A stretch of DNA of 64,000 bases from RPQJ01 sp963731105 (lineage in GTDB: Bacteria; Pseudomonadota; Gammaproteobacteria; Steroidobacterales; Steroidobacteraceae): assembly GCA_963731105.1 (NCBI GenBank), contig CAVSUM010000016.1:124001-188000 (forward strand), read 5' to 3'. Each line of letters starts with the position of its first letter. Position 1 is the first letter of the stretch. The notes beneath the pieces are model-generated. The model had not been told where the DNA came from, did not search any database, and saw only the letters and a program-made list of their open reading frames with translations. Made by a program: the position numbers and the translations under genes. Shown one piece after another: positions 9,501 through 20,069 of the stretch.

Positions 9501-9871
9501 ATGTCGAACCAACGGCTCGTCTATTCCACCGGCGCCGGGACGACTCTGTCCGGAGTGCGCGCGCCCCGTCGCCGACTGCCGCTGCAAGCGCAGCAAACCC
9601 GCCCAGCCGTCGGCGGTGCTGCCGAAGGGCGACGGCGTGGTGCGCGTCAGCCGCGAGACCAAGGGTCGCAAGGGCAAGGGCGTGACGGTGATCAGCCGGC
9701 GTGCCGCTCGCGGGAGACGCCCTGGACGAGCTGGCCACGCGCCTCAAGAAGCGCTGCGGCTCCGGCGGCACGGTGCACGAGGGGGTGATCGAGATCCAGG
9801 GCGATCATCGCGACGCGCTGGTGGCCGAGCTCGGCAAGCTCGGCTACAGCGTCAAGCGTGCGGGCGGCTGA
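9501..9871 (+). CDS. yciH: YciH/SUI1-like translation factor (two frameshifts)
   Basis: A 123-codon gene of the eIF1/SUI1 family, whose bacterial members (YciH) affect start-codon selection in vitro. It opens MSNQRLVYSTGAG. After one extra base near 9540 it continues RLCPECARPVADCRCK, then VLPKGDGVVRVSRETKGRKG. A second extra base near 9692 leads to GDALDELATRLKKRCGSGG and EGVIEIQGDHRDALVAEL, ending KRAGG before TGA at 9869-9871. The zinc-ribbon-like CPEC...CRC stretch near the N-terminus is typical of many members. Both indels are +1. Because three frames are used, no single open frame shows the gene. rluF follows after 9 bases. Confidence 0.85.
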
Positions 9872-9880
9872 CGCACCCGC

Positions 9881-10591
9881 ATGCGCCTCAACAAGTACCT
9901 CGCCGAGACCGGCGCGTGCTCGCGCCGCCAGGCCGACCAGTGGATCGACGCCGGCCGCGTCACTGTGAACGGCACGCGCGCGGTGCTCGGCACGCAGGTG
10001 GACGACGGCGACGACGTGCAGGTCGACGGGCAACCGCTGCGCGCGAAGCCGAAGCGCGTCTACCTCGCACTCAACAAGCCGGTCGGCGTCGAGTGCACCA
10101 CCGATCGCGACGTGCCCGGCAACATCGTCGACTTCGTCGGCTACCCGGAGCGCGTCTTCCCGATCGGCCGCCTCGACAAGGATTCCGAGGGCCTGATCCT
10201 GCTCACCAACGACGGCGACATCGTCAACAACGTGCTGCGCGCCGAGAACGAGCACGAGAAGGAATACATCGTCGCCGTGGACCGTCCGCTCACGCCGGCC
10301 TTCCTGGCCGGCATGGCCGCCGGCGTGCCGATCCTCGACACGGTGACCAATCCCTGCAGGGTGACGCAGGTGGGCCGGAACACGTTCCGCATCGTGCTCA
10401 CGCAGGGACTCAACCGGCAGATCCGCCGCATGTGCGAGCACTTCGACTACACGGTGCGGCGGCTGCAGCGCGTGCGCATCATGCACGTGCAGCTCGGCAC
10501 CCTGCCGCTCGGCAAGTGGCGGGAACTCACCGCGACCGAGCTACGCGGCCTGGTACCTGCGCAGCGCCGCACGCTCAGTCTGCGGAAGTAG
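9881..10591 (+). CDS. rluF: 23S rRNA pseudouridine 2604 synthase RluF
   Basis: A 236-residue pseudouridine synthase of the RsuA/RluB/E/F group. The S4 domain is MRLNKYLAETGACSRRQADQ; the catalytic Asp motif is GRLDKDSEGL. The text around NEHEKEYIVAVDRPLT, GVPILDTVTNPC and LNRQIRRMCEHF matches RluF rather than RluB or RsuA. RluF modifies U2604 of 23S rRNA and, in E. coli, also tRNA-Tyr. It follows the YciH-like gene closely, so both are probably one transcript. Its last 17 bases overlap, tail to tail, with the LAB_N protein gene on the other strand. Confidence 0.9.
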   Translation: MRLNKYLAETGACSRRQADQWIDAGRVTVNGTRAVLGTQVDDGDDVQVDGQPLRAKPKRVYLALNKPVGVECTTDRDVPGNIVDFVGYPERVFPIGRLDKDSEGLILLTNDGDIVNNVLRAENEHEKEYIVAVDRPLTPAFLAGMAAGVPILDTVTNPCRVTQVGRNTFRIVLTQGLNRQIRRMCEHFDYTVRRLQRVRIMHVQLGTLPLGKWRELTATELRGLVPAQRRTLSLRK

Positions 10592-10901
10592 CCTCGGCGT
10601 CGCGCTGGCTGCGCTTGTGGGCGAGGTCGAGGTAGAGGTTGTAGCCAGCGACGCCGGCGGGGAACAGGTTGGAGAGAATGCCGACCGAGTCGTTCTTGCC
10701 GAAGATGAAGTACGACAGCAGCAGCAGGCTGCCCGAGATGCTCATCAGCCAGAATACGGTCGGCACCACCGGCGGCGGTAGCTTGCGCGAGTAGTACATC
10801 TGCACGAACCAGCGGCCGGCGAACAGCGCCACGCCGAGGTAGCCGATCAGCTTCCACGGCGTGATGGTCAGGCCCCACGCGTTGTGAATCACTTGGTCCA
10901 T
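10575..10901 (-). CDS. Lipid A biosynthesis N-terminal (LAB_N) domain membrane protein
   Basis: A 108-residue protein with three likely transmembrane helices (LIGYLGVALFAGRWFVQMYY, VFWLMSISGSLLLLSYFIF, ILSNLFPAGVAGYNLYLDL). It matches the small domain found at the N-terminus of some LpxB proteins and also as a free protein, often beside glycosyltransferases of the ArnC/DPM type. Its role is not established. It follows kdsB with a 13-base overlap, so it probably belongs to the Kdo/lipid A transcript, which supports an envelope-lipid role. The tail is hydrophilic (HKRSQRDAEATSAD). Confidence 0.8.
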   Translation of the reverse strand: MDQVIHNAWGLTITPWKLIGYLGVALFAGRWFVQMYYSRKLPPPVVPTVFWLMSISGSLLLLSYFIFGKNDSVGILSNLFPAGVAGYNLYLDLAHKRSQRDAEATSAD

Positions 10902-11659
10902 CGTTGCCTCGCTTGCTCCAGGTCGGCGGGCGTGTCCACGCCCGGCGCCGGCGGCTCGACGCACACTGCCACCGCGATGCGGATGCCGGCCTGCAGCGCC
11001 CGCAGCTGCTCCAGCTTCTCGCGCTGCTCGAGCGACGACGGCGCCAGGCGCGTGATGCGCTGCAGCTCGCCGACCCGGTAGGCATAGAGCCCCACGTGAC
11101 GCAGCGCGCCGTCGAACTCGGTCTGGCTCCGCAGGCCGGCCGCAGCCCCGTCGCGCGACCACGGGATCGGTGCGCGGCTGAAATAGAGCGCAGCGCCATC
11201 GTCGGCCCGGACGACCTTGACCACGTTCGGGTCGAGGAAATCCTCGAGGCTCGCGACCGGCGTGGCGAGCGTCGCGATGCCCGCGGCCGCATCGCGCACC
11301 AGCAGGCCCGCGGCCTGCTCGATCAGCGCCGCCGGCATGAACGGTTCATCTCCCTGCAGGTTGACCACCAGCGTGTCATCGCTCCAGCCACGCGCGGCGG
11401 CCACGGCCGCCACGCGATCGGTGCCCGACGGCAGCGCCGGATCGGTCAGCACGGCGATCGGCTGTCCGGGGCGGCGCGGATCGTGCACCGCCGCGGCGAT
11501 GCGCGCGTCGTCGGTCGCTACCAGCACCTCGTCGGCACTGCTCGCGCACGCGCGCTCCACGACCCGCTGGATCATCGGCTGGCCGGCGATGTCGAGCAGT
11601 GGCTTGCCCGGCAGCCGGATCGAGGCGTAACGCGCCGGGATGACGACGTGGAAGCCCAC
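10889..11659 (-). CDS. kdsB: 3-deoxy-manno-octulosonate cytidylyltransferase (CMP-Kdo synthetase)
   Basis: A 256-residue enzyme that activates Kdo with CTP before transfer to lipid IVA. It shows the nucleotide-binding start FHVVIPARYASIRLPGKPL, VLVATDDARI, LVVNLQGDEPFMP and SLEQREKLEQLRAL, all family hallmarks. The start is taken as GTG at 11659, which lies two bases after the stop of the Trm112-like gene and is preceded by GCGGAG; this yields the standard family length. No frameshift is seen. kdsA lies in the same window at 56238-57071, so both Kdo synthesis steps flank this chromosomal region. Confidence 0.95.
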   Translation of the reverse strand: MGFHVVIPARYASIRLPGKPLLDIAGQPMIQRVVERACASSADEVLVATDDARIAAAVHDPRRPGQPIAVLTDPALPSGTDRVAAVAAARGWSDDTLVVNLQGDEPFMPAALIEQAAGLLVRDAAAGIATLATPVASLEDFLDPNVVKVVRADDGAALYFSRAPIPWSRDGAAAGLRSQTEFDGALRHVGLYAYRVGELQRITRLAPSSLEQREKLEQLRALQAGIRIAVAVCVEPPAPGVDTPADLEQARQRWTK

Positions 11660-11661
11660 GT

Positions 11662-11850
11662 CTACTCCGCGAGCAGCGGATCGTCGCCGGAGAGCTTGCG
11701 GGCCTCTTCCTCGAGCATCACGGGAATGCCGTCGCGCACCGGATACGCGAGACGCTCCGCGCGGCAAACGAGTTGCTGCACGTCGGGATGCCAGGTGAGC
11801 GGCCCCTTGCACAGCGGGCAGGCGAGAATGTCGAGCAGCTTGCTATCCAA
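11662..11850 (-). CDS. Trm112/YcaR family small protein
   Basis: A 62-residue protein with the typical LLDILACPLCKGPL start and the conserved RLAYPVRDGIPVMLEEEAR. Only one CxxC is present, as in E. coli YcaR; the second zinc pair of other Trm112 proteins is absent. The family is a small partner or zinc-ribbon module; the function of the bacterial form between lpxK and kdsB is not known, but this position is conserved. The start is TTG at 11850 and overlaps the end of lpxK by 8 bases. Confidence 0.88.
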   Translation of the reverse strand: MDSKLLDILACPLCKGPLTWHPDVQQLVCRAERLAYPVRDGIPVMLEEEARKLSGDDPLLAE

Positions 11851-12882
11851 GTGTTACTCCCGCGCCGGTCAGACCGGTGCGCTCGAGGACCAATGCGACC
11901 AGCGCCGCAGCAACGTCCCGCTCGAGGTGCGCCCCGAGCTCGACGAACCACCAGTCTGCGCCGGCGAATCCCCGGCATTTTACGGCATCCTTCTCGGTCA
12001 TCAGGACCGTCGCATCCGCCGGGAACGGGGGGGCTGCGGGGTCGAGGGCGGCATGGTCGGCGAGCGGATGCGCCACGACCTGCACCCCCGCCGCGCGCAG
12101 GCCGTCGAAAAACGCCTCCGGGTGGCCGATACCGGCCACGGCATGCACGACTCGCCCCTGGAACGAGTCCAGCGTCCGGCGCTCGCCGGTGCGCAGGTTG
12201 ACTGCGTCACCGAGACTCAGCCGCATCGTGGCGCGCAGCGGGCCAAGCGTGACGACGGCGGGCCCCAGCGAGCCGCTGCGCTGCGTGACGACCAGCGCGT
12301 GCACCGCTCGAGCCGGCTCGCCGGTTCGCGCAGGGGCCCGGCCGGCAACAGGTGGCCGTTGCCGAGGCCGCGCGCCGCATCCACCACCGCAATCTCGCAG
12401 TCCCGCGCGAGCCGCAGGTGCTGCAGCCCGTCGTCGCAGACGACGACCTCGGCCCCCTCCGCCGCGGCACGGCTCGCCGCCGCCACGCGATCGGTGCCGA
12501 CGACGACCACGTGCGGCTGCCGCAGCGCGTGCAGCACTGCTTCGTCGCCCACCTCGGCCGGGTCGCTGTCGGCGGTCACCACCCGAGGCTGGCGCGAGGC
12601 TCGGCCACCGTAGCCACGCAACACCACGCCGACCTTGTGCCCGCGCAACGACAGTTGCCGTGCCAGCCACGCCGCCACCGGCGTCTTGCCGGTACCGCCG
12701 ACCGAGATGTTGCCCACCACCACCACCGGCACACCCACGTGCCGGGGACGCACCAGCCCACGGCGGTACAGGAAATGGCGCAACGCGACCGCGCCACGGA
12801 ACAGCCATTCCAGCGGCCAGAGCGGCAGGCTCTTCCAGCTCGGTCCGTACCACAGCCGCTGCAGCGCGGCGTCGAGGCTCAT
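11843..12882 (-). CDS. lpxK: Tetraacyldisaccharide 4'-kinase LpxK (frameshift near 12304)
   Basis: LpxK phosphorylates the 4' position of lipid A disaccharide at the inner membrane. The membrane-associated N-terminus (WKSLPLWPLEWLFRGAVALR) is followed by the P-loop VVVVGNISVGGTGKTP, the DDGLQHLRLARD motif and GPLREPASRLER. Reading then shifts by -1 near 12304, and the downstream frame holds GIGHPEAFFDGLRAAGV, ADATVLMTEKDAVKC and the family's C-terminus. One missing G in the GAGCGG|TG region restores a single frame. The protein is essential in bacteria making lipid A, so I treat the shift as a sequence error. Its start overlaps the msbA stop by ATGA. Confidence 0.92.
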
Positions 12883-14645
12883 TCGTTGAACTGCAGCCGG
12901 TGCAGCACCGCGTACTGGCCCTCGCGAGCCAGCAGTTCCGCGTGAGTGCCCATCTCCACCACGCGGCCGCTGTCCATGACCAGGATGCGGTCCGCGCTCT
13001 CGACCGTGGACAACCGGTGCGCGATCACCAGCGTGGTGCGATTCTTCATCAGCGCCTCGAGCTGCTCCTGGATCTGGCGCTCGAGCTCGGTGTCGAGCGC
13101 GGACGTGGCCTCGTCGAGGATCAGGATCGGCGTGTTGCGCAGCAACGCGCGCGCGATGGCGATCCGCTGGCGCTGGCCGCCCGACAGCAGCACGCCGCGG
13201 TCGCCGACGACGGTTTCGAGGCCGTCCGGCATCTGGTCGGCGAACTCCAGCACCCGCGCGGCGCGCGCCGCCGCCACGATCTGCTCGTCGGCCGCCACGT
13301 GCCCGAAGGCGATGTTGGCGCGGATCGTGTCGTTGAACAGCACCACGTCCTGGCTGACGAGGCTCATCTGCGCGCGCAGCCGCTCGAGCGGGTACTCGCG
13401 CACGTCCTGGCCGTCGAGCATCACCGCGCCGCCGGTGACGTCGTAGAAGCGCGGCAGCAGGTTGACGATGGTCGACTTGCCGCTGCCGGAGCGGCCGACG
13501 ATCGCGATCGTCTCGCCCGCGCGCGCCTGGAAGCTCACGCCGTGCAGCACCTCGTCCGCCACGCCCGGGTACGTGAAGCTCACGTCGCGGTACTCGACTT
13601 CGCCGCGGGCGCGGTCGATCGACAGCTGGCCGCCCTCGGGCTCGCGCGGCGTGTCGATGATCTCGAAGATGCTCTGCGCCGCCGCGATGCCCTGCTGCAG
13701 CGGACCGGCCACGTTCACGAGGCGGCGCAGCGGCGCGGTCACCAGGATCAGCGCGGCGATGAACGACGTGAATTCGCCCACCGACATGCGGTCGTTCACC
13801 GCGTCGACCGTGGCCATGTACAGCACGGTCGCCAGCCCGAGCGCCGTCAGCGTCTGCACGATCGGGTTGCTGAGCGACTTGGTGAGCATCAGCTTCATGT
13901 GCGAGCGCCGGTTGTGCTCGTTCACCTGCTCGAAGGTTTCCGCCTGGTAGTCCTGCGCATTGAACACGCGCACCACCCGTGGCGCCTCGATCGCCTCCTT
14001 GGCCACGCGCGTCACGTCGCCCATCGAGTTCTGGATGCGGCGGCTGTAGCGGCGGAACAGCAGGTTGATGCGGCGGATCAGGAACGCGATGACCGGGGCC
14101 ACGATCAGGCTGATCAACGTCAGCTTGGGGTTGAGGTACATCAGGTAGCTGATCAGGCCGATGATCGACAGCGTGTCGCGGATGAACACCGTGATCGAGT
14201 CGGTGGTCGCGTTCGCCACCTGCTCGGTGTTGTAGGTCAACCGCGACAGCAGCATGCCCGAGGCCTGCCGGTCGAAGAACGACACCGGCAGGCGCAGGTA
14301 GCTGTCGAAGATCTGCGCCCGCAGCGTCTTGACGATCTTGCGGCCGACGAAGCCCGGGCAATACGTCTGCAGGTAGTCGCCGACGCCGCGCAGGATGAAC
14401 AGGCCCACCAGCACCGACGGCACCAGCCAGACCATGCGCGGGTCCTTGGCGACGAAGGTGCCGTCGAGGAAGAACTTGACGAACGCAGCCCAGCCCGCGT
14501 CGGTCGCGGCGAAGATCGCCATGCCGAGCACGCCGAACATGAACACCTTGAGGTGCGGCCGCAGGTAGCTGAGCAGCCGGCGATAGGTGACCATCGCGCC
14601 CGGCTGCAGCGTGAGCTGCGGCTGCTTAAGGCCGGTCTTGGCCAT
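12879..14645 (-). CDS. msbA: Lipid A export ABC transporter MsbA
   Basis: A 588-residue half-transporter that flips core-lipid A across the inner membrane. Six transmembrane helices occupy about residues 25-320. The nucleotide-binding domain has Walker A GRSGSGKST, the signature LLSGGQRQRIAIAR and Walker B ILILDEATSALD, followed by the H-loop in VIAHRLSTVE. The length equals the family norm. It lies between exbD and lpxK and overlaps both, a gammaproteobacterial order (exbB-exbD-msbA-lpxK). No frame break is visible. Confidence 0.95.
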   Translation of the reverse strand: MAKTGLKQPQLTLQPGAMVTYRRLLSYLRPHLKVFMFGVLGMAIFAATDAGWAAFVKFFLDGTFVAKDPRMVWLVPSVLVGLFILRGVGDYLQTYCPGFVGRKIVKTLRAQIFDSYLRLPVSFFDRQASGMLLSRLTYNTEQVANATTDSITVFIRDTLSIIGLISYLMYLNPKLTLISLIVAPVIAFLIRRINLLFRRYSRRIQNSMGDVTRVAKEAIEAPRVVRVFNAQDYQAETFEQVNEHNRRSHMKLMLTKSLSNPIVQTLTALGLATVLYMATVDAVNDRMSVGEFTSFIAALILVTAPLRRLVNVAGPLQQGIAAAQSIFEIIDTPREPEGGQLSIDRARGEVEYRDVSFTYPGVADEVLHGVSFQARAGETIAIVGRSGSGKSTIVNLLPRFYDVTGGAVMLDGQDVREYPLERLRAQMSLVSQDVVLFNDTIRANIAFGHVAADEQIVAAARAARVLEFADQMPDGLETVVGDRGVLLSGGQRQRIAIARALLRNTPILILDEATSALDTELERQIQEQLEALMKNRTTLVIAHRLSTVESADRILVMDSGRVVEMGTHAELLAREGQYAVLHRLQFNE

Positions 14646-15051
14646 CGTTGACCGTGGCGATGTTGAGCTGCCGGTAGCCGGCGTGCGCCGCCACGTCCAT
14701 GGCGGTCACCACGCTCTGGTGCGTGGCGCGCGCGTCGGCGCGGATGGTCACCGGGATCGCGCGGTTGTTGGCCGCCTCCTTGCCGATCGCCGCGGCCAGC
14801 GTGTCCGGGCTGTTGTTGATCAGCGGACGACCGTTGACGCGGTAGCCGCCCTCCGCCGTCACCTCGATCTCGACCGCGTCGCGGCTCACCGCCTCCGGCT
14901 CGACGCCGGCCTCCGGCAGGCGCAGCTGCAGCCGTCCCTCGTCGATGAAGCGCGTCGACAGCATGAAGAAGATCAGCAGCAGCAGCACGACGTCGATCAG
15001 CGACGTCATGTTCAGCTCGGGTTCCTCGGTGCGACGCTTCTGGAAATTCAC
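14626..15051 (-). CDS. exbD: ExbD/TolR family biopolymer transport protein
   Basis: A 141-residue inner-membrane protein with one N-terminal helix containing the family's essential Asp (NMTSLIDVVLLLLIFFMLS) and a periplasmic domain ending YRQLNIATVNDG. With ExbB it makes a proton-driven motor energising TonB-type or Tol-type work; no tonB or tol gene is adjacent, so the partner is unknown. In this position, upstream of msbA-lpxK, the pair is conserved in many Gammaproteobacteria. GTG at 15051 overlaps the exbB stop by GTGA. Its 3' end overlaps the msbA start by 20 bases. Confidence 0.9.
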   Translation of the reverse strand: MNFQKRRTEEPELNMTSLIDVVLLLLIFFMLSTRFIDEGRLQLRLPEAGVEPEAVSRDAVEIEVTAEGGYRVNGRPLINNSPDTLAAAIGKEAANNRAIPVTIRADARATHQSVVTAMDVAAHAGYRQLNIATVNDGQDRP

Positions 15052-15692
15052 GCCGCGGCGTCCTGCGCAACGGCGCCGGGGCGAGTGCCGCTGGTACGGT
15101 CGATGGCCTGCACCAGCTTGATGGATTCCTTCTCCATCTGGATCACCAGCGCATCGACGCGCCCGCGCAGGTAGCGGTAGGCGAACAGTGCCGGGATCGC
15201 CACCAGCAGGCCGGCCGCGGTGGTAATCAGCGCCTCGGCGATGCCGCCCGCCATGGCGGTCGGGTTGCCGATGCCGGCGACGGTGATCGCCTTGAAGGTG
15301 CGGATCATGCCGGTGACGGTGCCGAGCAGGCCCAGTAGCGGCGAGGCCGCGGCAATCGTGCCGAGCGTGTTCAGGTAGCGCTCGAGGTCGTGCGCCACGT
15401 GGCGCCCGGCGTCCTCGATCGCCTGCACCATGACCGAGCGATCGCGGTGGCGGCTGGCGAGCCCGGCCGCCAGCACGCTGCCGAGCGGCGAGTGCTGCTG
15501 CAGCGCCAGCACCTGCTTGTCGGACAGTGTGCGGTTCTCGACCCACTGCCAGACCTTGTCGGTCAGCTCGGCAGGCACGACGCGCTGCTCACGCAGCGTC
15601 CATAGCCGCTCGAGCGTAATCGCGACGGCCAGGATCGAGCACAGGATGATCGGCACCATCACGATGCCGCCGGCCGTCACGATTTCGAACAT
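15048..15692 (-). CDS. exbB: ExbB/TolQ family proton channel
   Basis: A 214-residue MotA/TolQ/ExbB protein. The first helix (GGIVMVPIILCSILAVAIT) is followed by a cytoplasmic stretch, then the hallmark LGTIAAASPLLGLLGTVTGM and a third helix (GLLVAIPALFAYRYLRG). It forms the proton-conducting motor with ExbD. ATG at 15692 (MFEIVTAGG) fits the family start; the longer frame adds a non-hydrophobic 16-residue stretch. comEC ends 78 bases upstream. Confidence 0.92.
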   Translation of the reverse strand: MFEIVTAGGIVMVPIILCSILAVAITLERLWTLREQRVVPAELTDKVWQWVENRTLSDKQVLALQQHSPLGSVLAAGLASRHRDRSVMVQAIEDAGRHVAHDLERYLNTLGTIAAASPLLGLLGTVTGMIRTFKAITVAGIGNPTAMAGGIAEALITTAAGLLVAIPALFAYRYLRGRVDALVIQMEKESIKLVQAIDRTSGTRPGAVAQDAAA

Positions 15693-15770
15693 GTCCGGGC
15701 CTGTACTCCGAGGGTGCTGCGCCCGCGGATGATACTGCAACGGGGGGCGGGACCGCGAACGCGGCGCCCT

Positions 15771-18048
15771 TCAGGGGTCGTGCCAGAGACGCTGCCGGTA
15801 CGGACGCCACAACCGCGGCGGCGCCAATGGCTGCAGCGGTTGCAGTTCGAACTCGATGGCGCCGGTGGCCGAGCCGACCAGCACTTGCGCACCAGTCGCC
15901 TGCCAGCGCGCCACCACGTCGGGCTTGGGGAATCCCCAGCGGTTGCGATGGCCCGAGGGCACCAGCGCCCAGCGCGGCCACGCGGCGGCGACGAATGCCG
16001 TGGTCGACGACGTGCGACTGCCGTGGTGCGGCACCAGCAGCACGTCCACGCGCGGCACCCGGCCCGCCTCGAGCAGTTCGGCTTCCGCGTCGCGCTCGAT
16101 GTCGCCGGTCAGCAGTACCGCGTGCGGCCCGGCGCGCACCAGCAGCACGCACGAGCGATCGTTGTCCTTCGATTGCAGCGCGTCGCCCGGGTGCAGCCAC
16201 TCGAAGCCGACACCGTCCCAGGTCCATTGCACGCCGCGGCGACAACGCTCGACCGGGCCGAGCGGGTCCAGCACCCTGCCGCTCGCGACACGACGATCCA
16301 CCGGCAGCAGGCGCGCCACCGACCCGGCACCGCCGGCGTGATCGAGGTCGTCGTGACTCACCACCAGCACGTCGATGCGCCGGCGGCCGCGATGGCGCAG
16401 GTACGGCTCGACCACCATGGCGCCGGTGTCGCTGCCGCTCCTGAACGCTGGCCCGGCGTCATAGACCAGCACGTGGTGGCGCGTCTCGATGACCGCGGCA
16501 AGGCCCTGTCCGACGTCGAGCAGCGTGAAGCGCGCCGCTCCGGTTTGCGGCACCGGTGGTCGCCACAGGCACGCGGCCAGCACGAGCAGCAAGCCAGCCA
16601 CGCGCCCGGGCGCCGGCAACGGCGCCAGCGCAGCCGCCGCACCGACCACCAGCGCGGTCCACGCCCACGGCGCGAGGCCAGCCACGCCCCAGGTGGCCCA
16701 CGACCACGCAGCGGGCACGGCGATCAGCGGCCACGTCGTCTCGATGAGCCACGCCACGGCACCCAGGACCGCGGTGCCGATGGCGGGCACCAGGATCAGC
16801 AGCGCCGTGCCGACCAGCACGGCGGGCACGATGAGCAGCGTGTACAGGGGAATCGCCAGCAGGTTCACGGCGACCGAGACGAGCGACACGGTGCCGAAGC
16901 TGCCAACCAGCACCGGCACGAGCCCGGCACTCACTGCCCACTGCGCGCGCGCATAGCCTGCGCAACACGCCCTCGCGCGCGATGCCCCCGGTCGACACCA
17001 GCAGGATGGCCGCCACGGCGCCGAACGACAGCCAGAAGCCCACGGCCAGCGGTGCCAGCGGCTCGCACAGCAACACGGCGATGGCGCCGAGCGCGAGCGC
17101 GTCGGCCGCGCCCACCCGCCGCCGTGCGTGCAGTGCGGCCGCCACCAGCCCGATCATGATCACGGTGCGCTGCGTCGGCACTGACCAGCCGGCGAGCGCG
17201 CCATACGCGAGCGCCGCGATGCTGCCGACGAGCGACGGCTGCATCGCGCGCGCTGCCGAGTGCGCCGCGTCGCTGGCGCCAGCGCTGCACGCGTGCCGCC
17301 AGCCAGCCCGCGATCACCGCGAACATGCCGATGTGCATGCCCGAGATCGCCATCAGGTGACTGGTGCCGCTGCGCGCCAGCTGTCGCCACTGCTCCGGGG
17401 CTCAGCGCGTCCTGCAACCCGACCGACAATCCCGCGACGATGCCGGTCGCCGGCCGATCGCCCAGCGCGCCGGCAATCGCGGTCGCGATCGCGTCGCGCG
17501 CCACCAGCACGGGTGCCCGCAGCACGTCCGGCCAGCCACGACCGAGGCGCCGGGCCGACCGCACGTAGCCCGTAGCGTCGAGGCCCTCGCGCAGCGCGCG
17601 CGCCTCGTAGTCCGCGCCACCCGGATTGGCGAAGCCGCGCGGGCGACGCAGGCGCACCTCGAGTGCGAGGCGCTCGGCCGCCAGCGGGCGCCATTCGGGT
17701 TCGTACCAGGTGAGCTCGATGCGCCGCGGCATGCCGGCCTGCGGGTCGGTCATGAACTCGAAGCGCAGTCCATCGCCGACGGACTGCGGCACCGAGGCGA
17801 CCACGCCGGTCAGGCTGAGCGTCTTGCCCTCCAGACCCGGGGTCGAGCCGCGCTTCGAGCCGTGTCGCGCATTGCGCCCACGCCAGTGAGTAGCCGAGCG
17901 CAAGGCCGAGGACTGCCGGTCGGCGCAGCAATAGTGCCAGCAGCAGGCAGGCGAGCCACAGGCCGGCCACCAGTCCCGGCCCGGGCAAATCGCGTGCGAC
18001 CAGCAGCAGGCACGCCCCGAGCAGCCACGCCAATGCAGTTGCGACCAC
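15771..18048 (-). CDS. comEC: ComEC/Rec2 competence-type DNA channel (four frameshifts)
   Basis: The segments add up to a full ComEC of about 755 residues: N-terminal membrane segment and DUF4131-like domain (SLTGVVASVP, then RGFANPGGADYE), the Competence domain (SGTSHLMAISGMHIGMF, GWSVPTQRTVIMI) and the C-terminal metallo-beta-lactamase-like domain (LLDVGQGLA, VVSHDDLDHAGG, LLTGDIERDAE, LLVPHHGS). ComEC imports single-stranded DNA across the inner membrane during transformation. Frame changes near 17830, 17398, 17285 and 16945 are each +1; correcting them gives continuous protein. The gene is not essential, so real decay is possible, but the pattern is the same as in essential neighbours. 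The start is GTG at 18048. Confidence 0.85.
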
Positions 18049-18134
18049 GGCCGTCCCCGTCGATCCGTCCCGACCGCAGGGTGCGAGTCGCGGCGGCGCC
18101 GGGCCAGCCGCTTATCTACTGCATGCGCACAGAA

Positions 18135-18810
<676 letters not shown>

Positions 18811-18818
<8 letters not shown>

Positions 18819-20069
18819 GCCGCAGGGCCCTCGCCGGTTGGGTGCGCGCCGCCCGCCACGCGGGATACAGCGTCGACAGGCAGCACAGCACGAATGCCGT
18901 GACCGCGATCAGTGTGACGTCGCCGGCCTCGACGTGGGCCGGCAGGTCGCTCATCAGGTAGACGCTGGCGTCGAGGAAGCGCGTGCCGAGCAGCCGCTCG
19001 AGGCCGTGCACCAGCCGCTCGAGGTTGAGCGACAGCAGCACGCCGAGCGCCACGCCGCCCAGCGTGCCGAGCAGGCCGATGACGGTGCCCTGCGTCGCGA
19101 ACACCGCGAGCACGCTGCCGGGTCGCGCCCCGAGGGTGCGCAGGATCGCGATGTCGGGCTGCTTGTCTTTCACCGCCATCACCAGGGTCGACACGATGTT
19201 GAAGGCGGCCACCGCGACCACCAGCAGCAGGATGAAGAACATCATGCGCTTGGTGAGCTCGATCGAGCGGAAGAAGTTTGCGTGGCGCTGCGTCCAGTCC
19301 TCGACCCACATGCCGCCGCCGAGTGCGAGCGCCACTTCGCGCGACACGGCCGGCGCCTGCAGCGGATCGCGCACGGCGAGGCGGATGCCGGTCACGTCGC
19401 GCCGGTGCGGAACAGGCGCGCGGCGTCGTCGAGGTGCACCAGCGCCAGGCCGTTGTCGATCTCGTACATGCCCGAATAGAACACGCCGCCGACGGTGAAG
19501 CGGCGCATGCGCGGCACCACGCCGGCCGGGGTCACGGTGCCCTGCGCAATGGCGAGCACCACGGTGTCGCCGGTGTCGACGCCGAGCCGCTGCGCCACCT
19601 CGGCACCGAGCAGCACGCGGAACGCGCCGGGCTGCAGCGACGCGAGCGATCCGCTGCGCATGCGCTCGCCGATCGCCGACACCTGCGCCTCGAGCGCCGG
19701 ATCCACGCCGCGCACCGCGAGCGCGCTCGAGGCGCCGTCCTCGCTCTCGCCGATCACCAGCGCCTCGCCCTCCACGTAGGGCGCCACCGCCTGCACCTGC
19801 GGGTGGGCGAGCGCCTGCTCCCGCAGCGCCGGCCAGTCGGCCAGTCCGCCGCCGAACGCCGTCACGGTCGCGTGCGAGGTGACGCTCAGGATGCGGGTGC
19901 GCAGTTCGCGCTCGAAGCCGTTCATGACCGACAGCACCACGATCAGCACCGCGACCCCGATCGCCACGCCCAGCATCGAGATCAGCGAGATGAACGACAG
20001 GAAGCGATTGCCCGTCGAGCGCAGGTAGCGCCGGCCGATCCTGAGTTCGTAGGGCACGCCGCTCATCAT
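18811..20069 (-). CDS. lolE: Lipoprotein-releasing permease, second copy (LolC/LolE family; frameshift near 19393)
   Basis: A permease of the LolC/E (FtsX/MacB) family: a first helix after GRRYLRSTGNRFLSFISLIS, a large periplasmic domain (VGGVFYSGMYEIDNGLAL), and three C-terminal helices (MMFFILLLVVAVAAFNIVST; AILRTLGARPGSVLAVF). One base is missing near 19393, where the first frame stops and the next begins; the joined protein is about 419 residues, the family length. Whether this copy is the LolE or the LolC counterpart cannot be settled by eye; I used lolE for the second gene. It overlaps both neighbours. Confidence 0.85.

Noticed and set aside
11877..14651. Very long open frame (about 920 codons) on the plus strand opposite lpxK and msbA
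   Set aside because: It is a shadow of strongly supported genes in high-GC DNA; its translation is rich in His, Arg and Ala, with no family motif.
15771..18048. comEC as a true pseudogene
   Set aside because: All four breaks are +1, and the same error type affects essential genes nearby; residues on both sides are well conserved. Real decay cannot be fully excluded.
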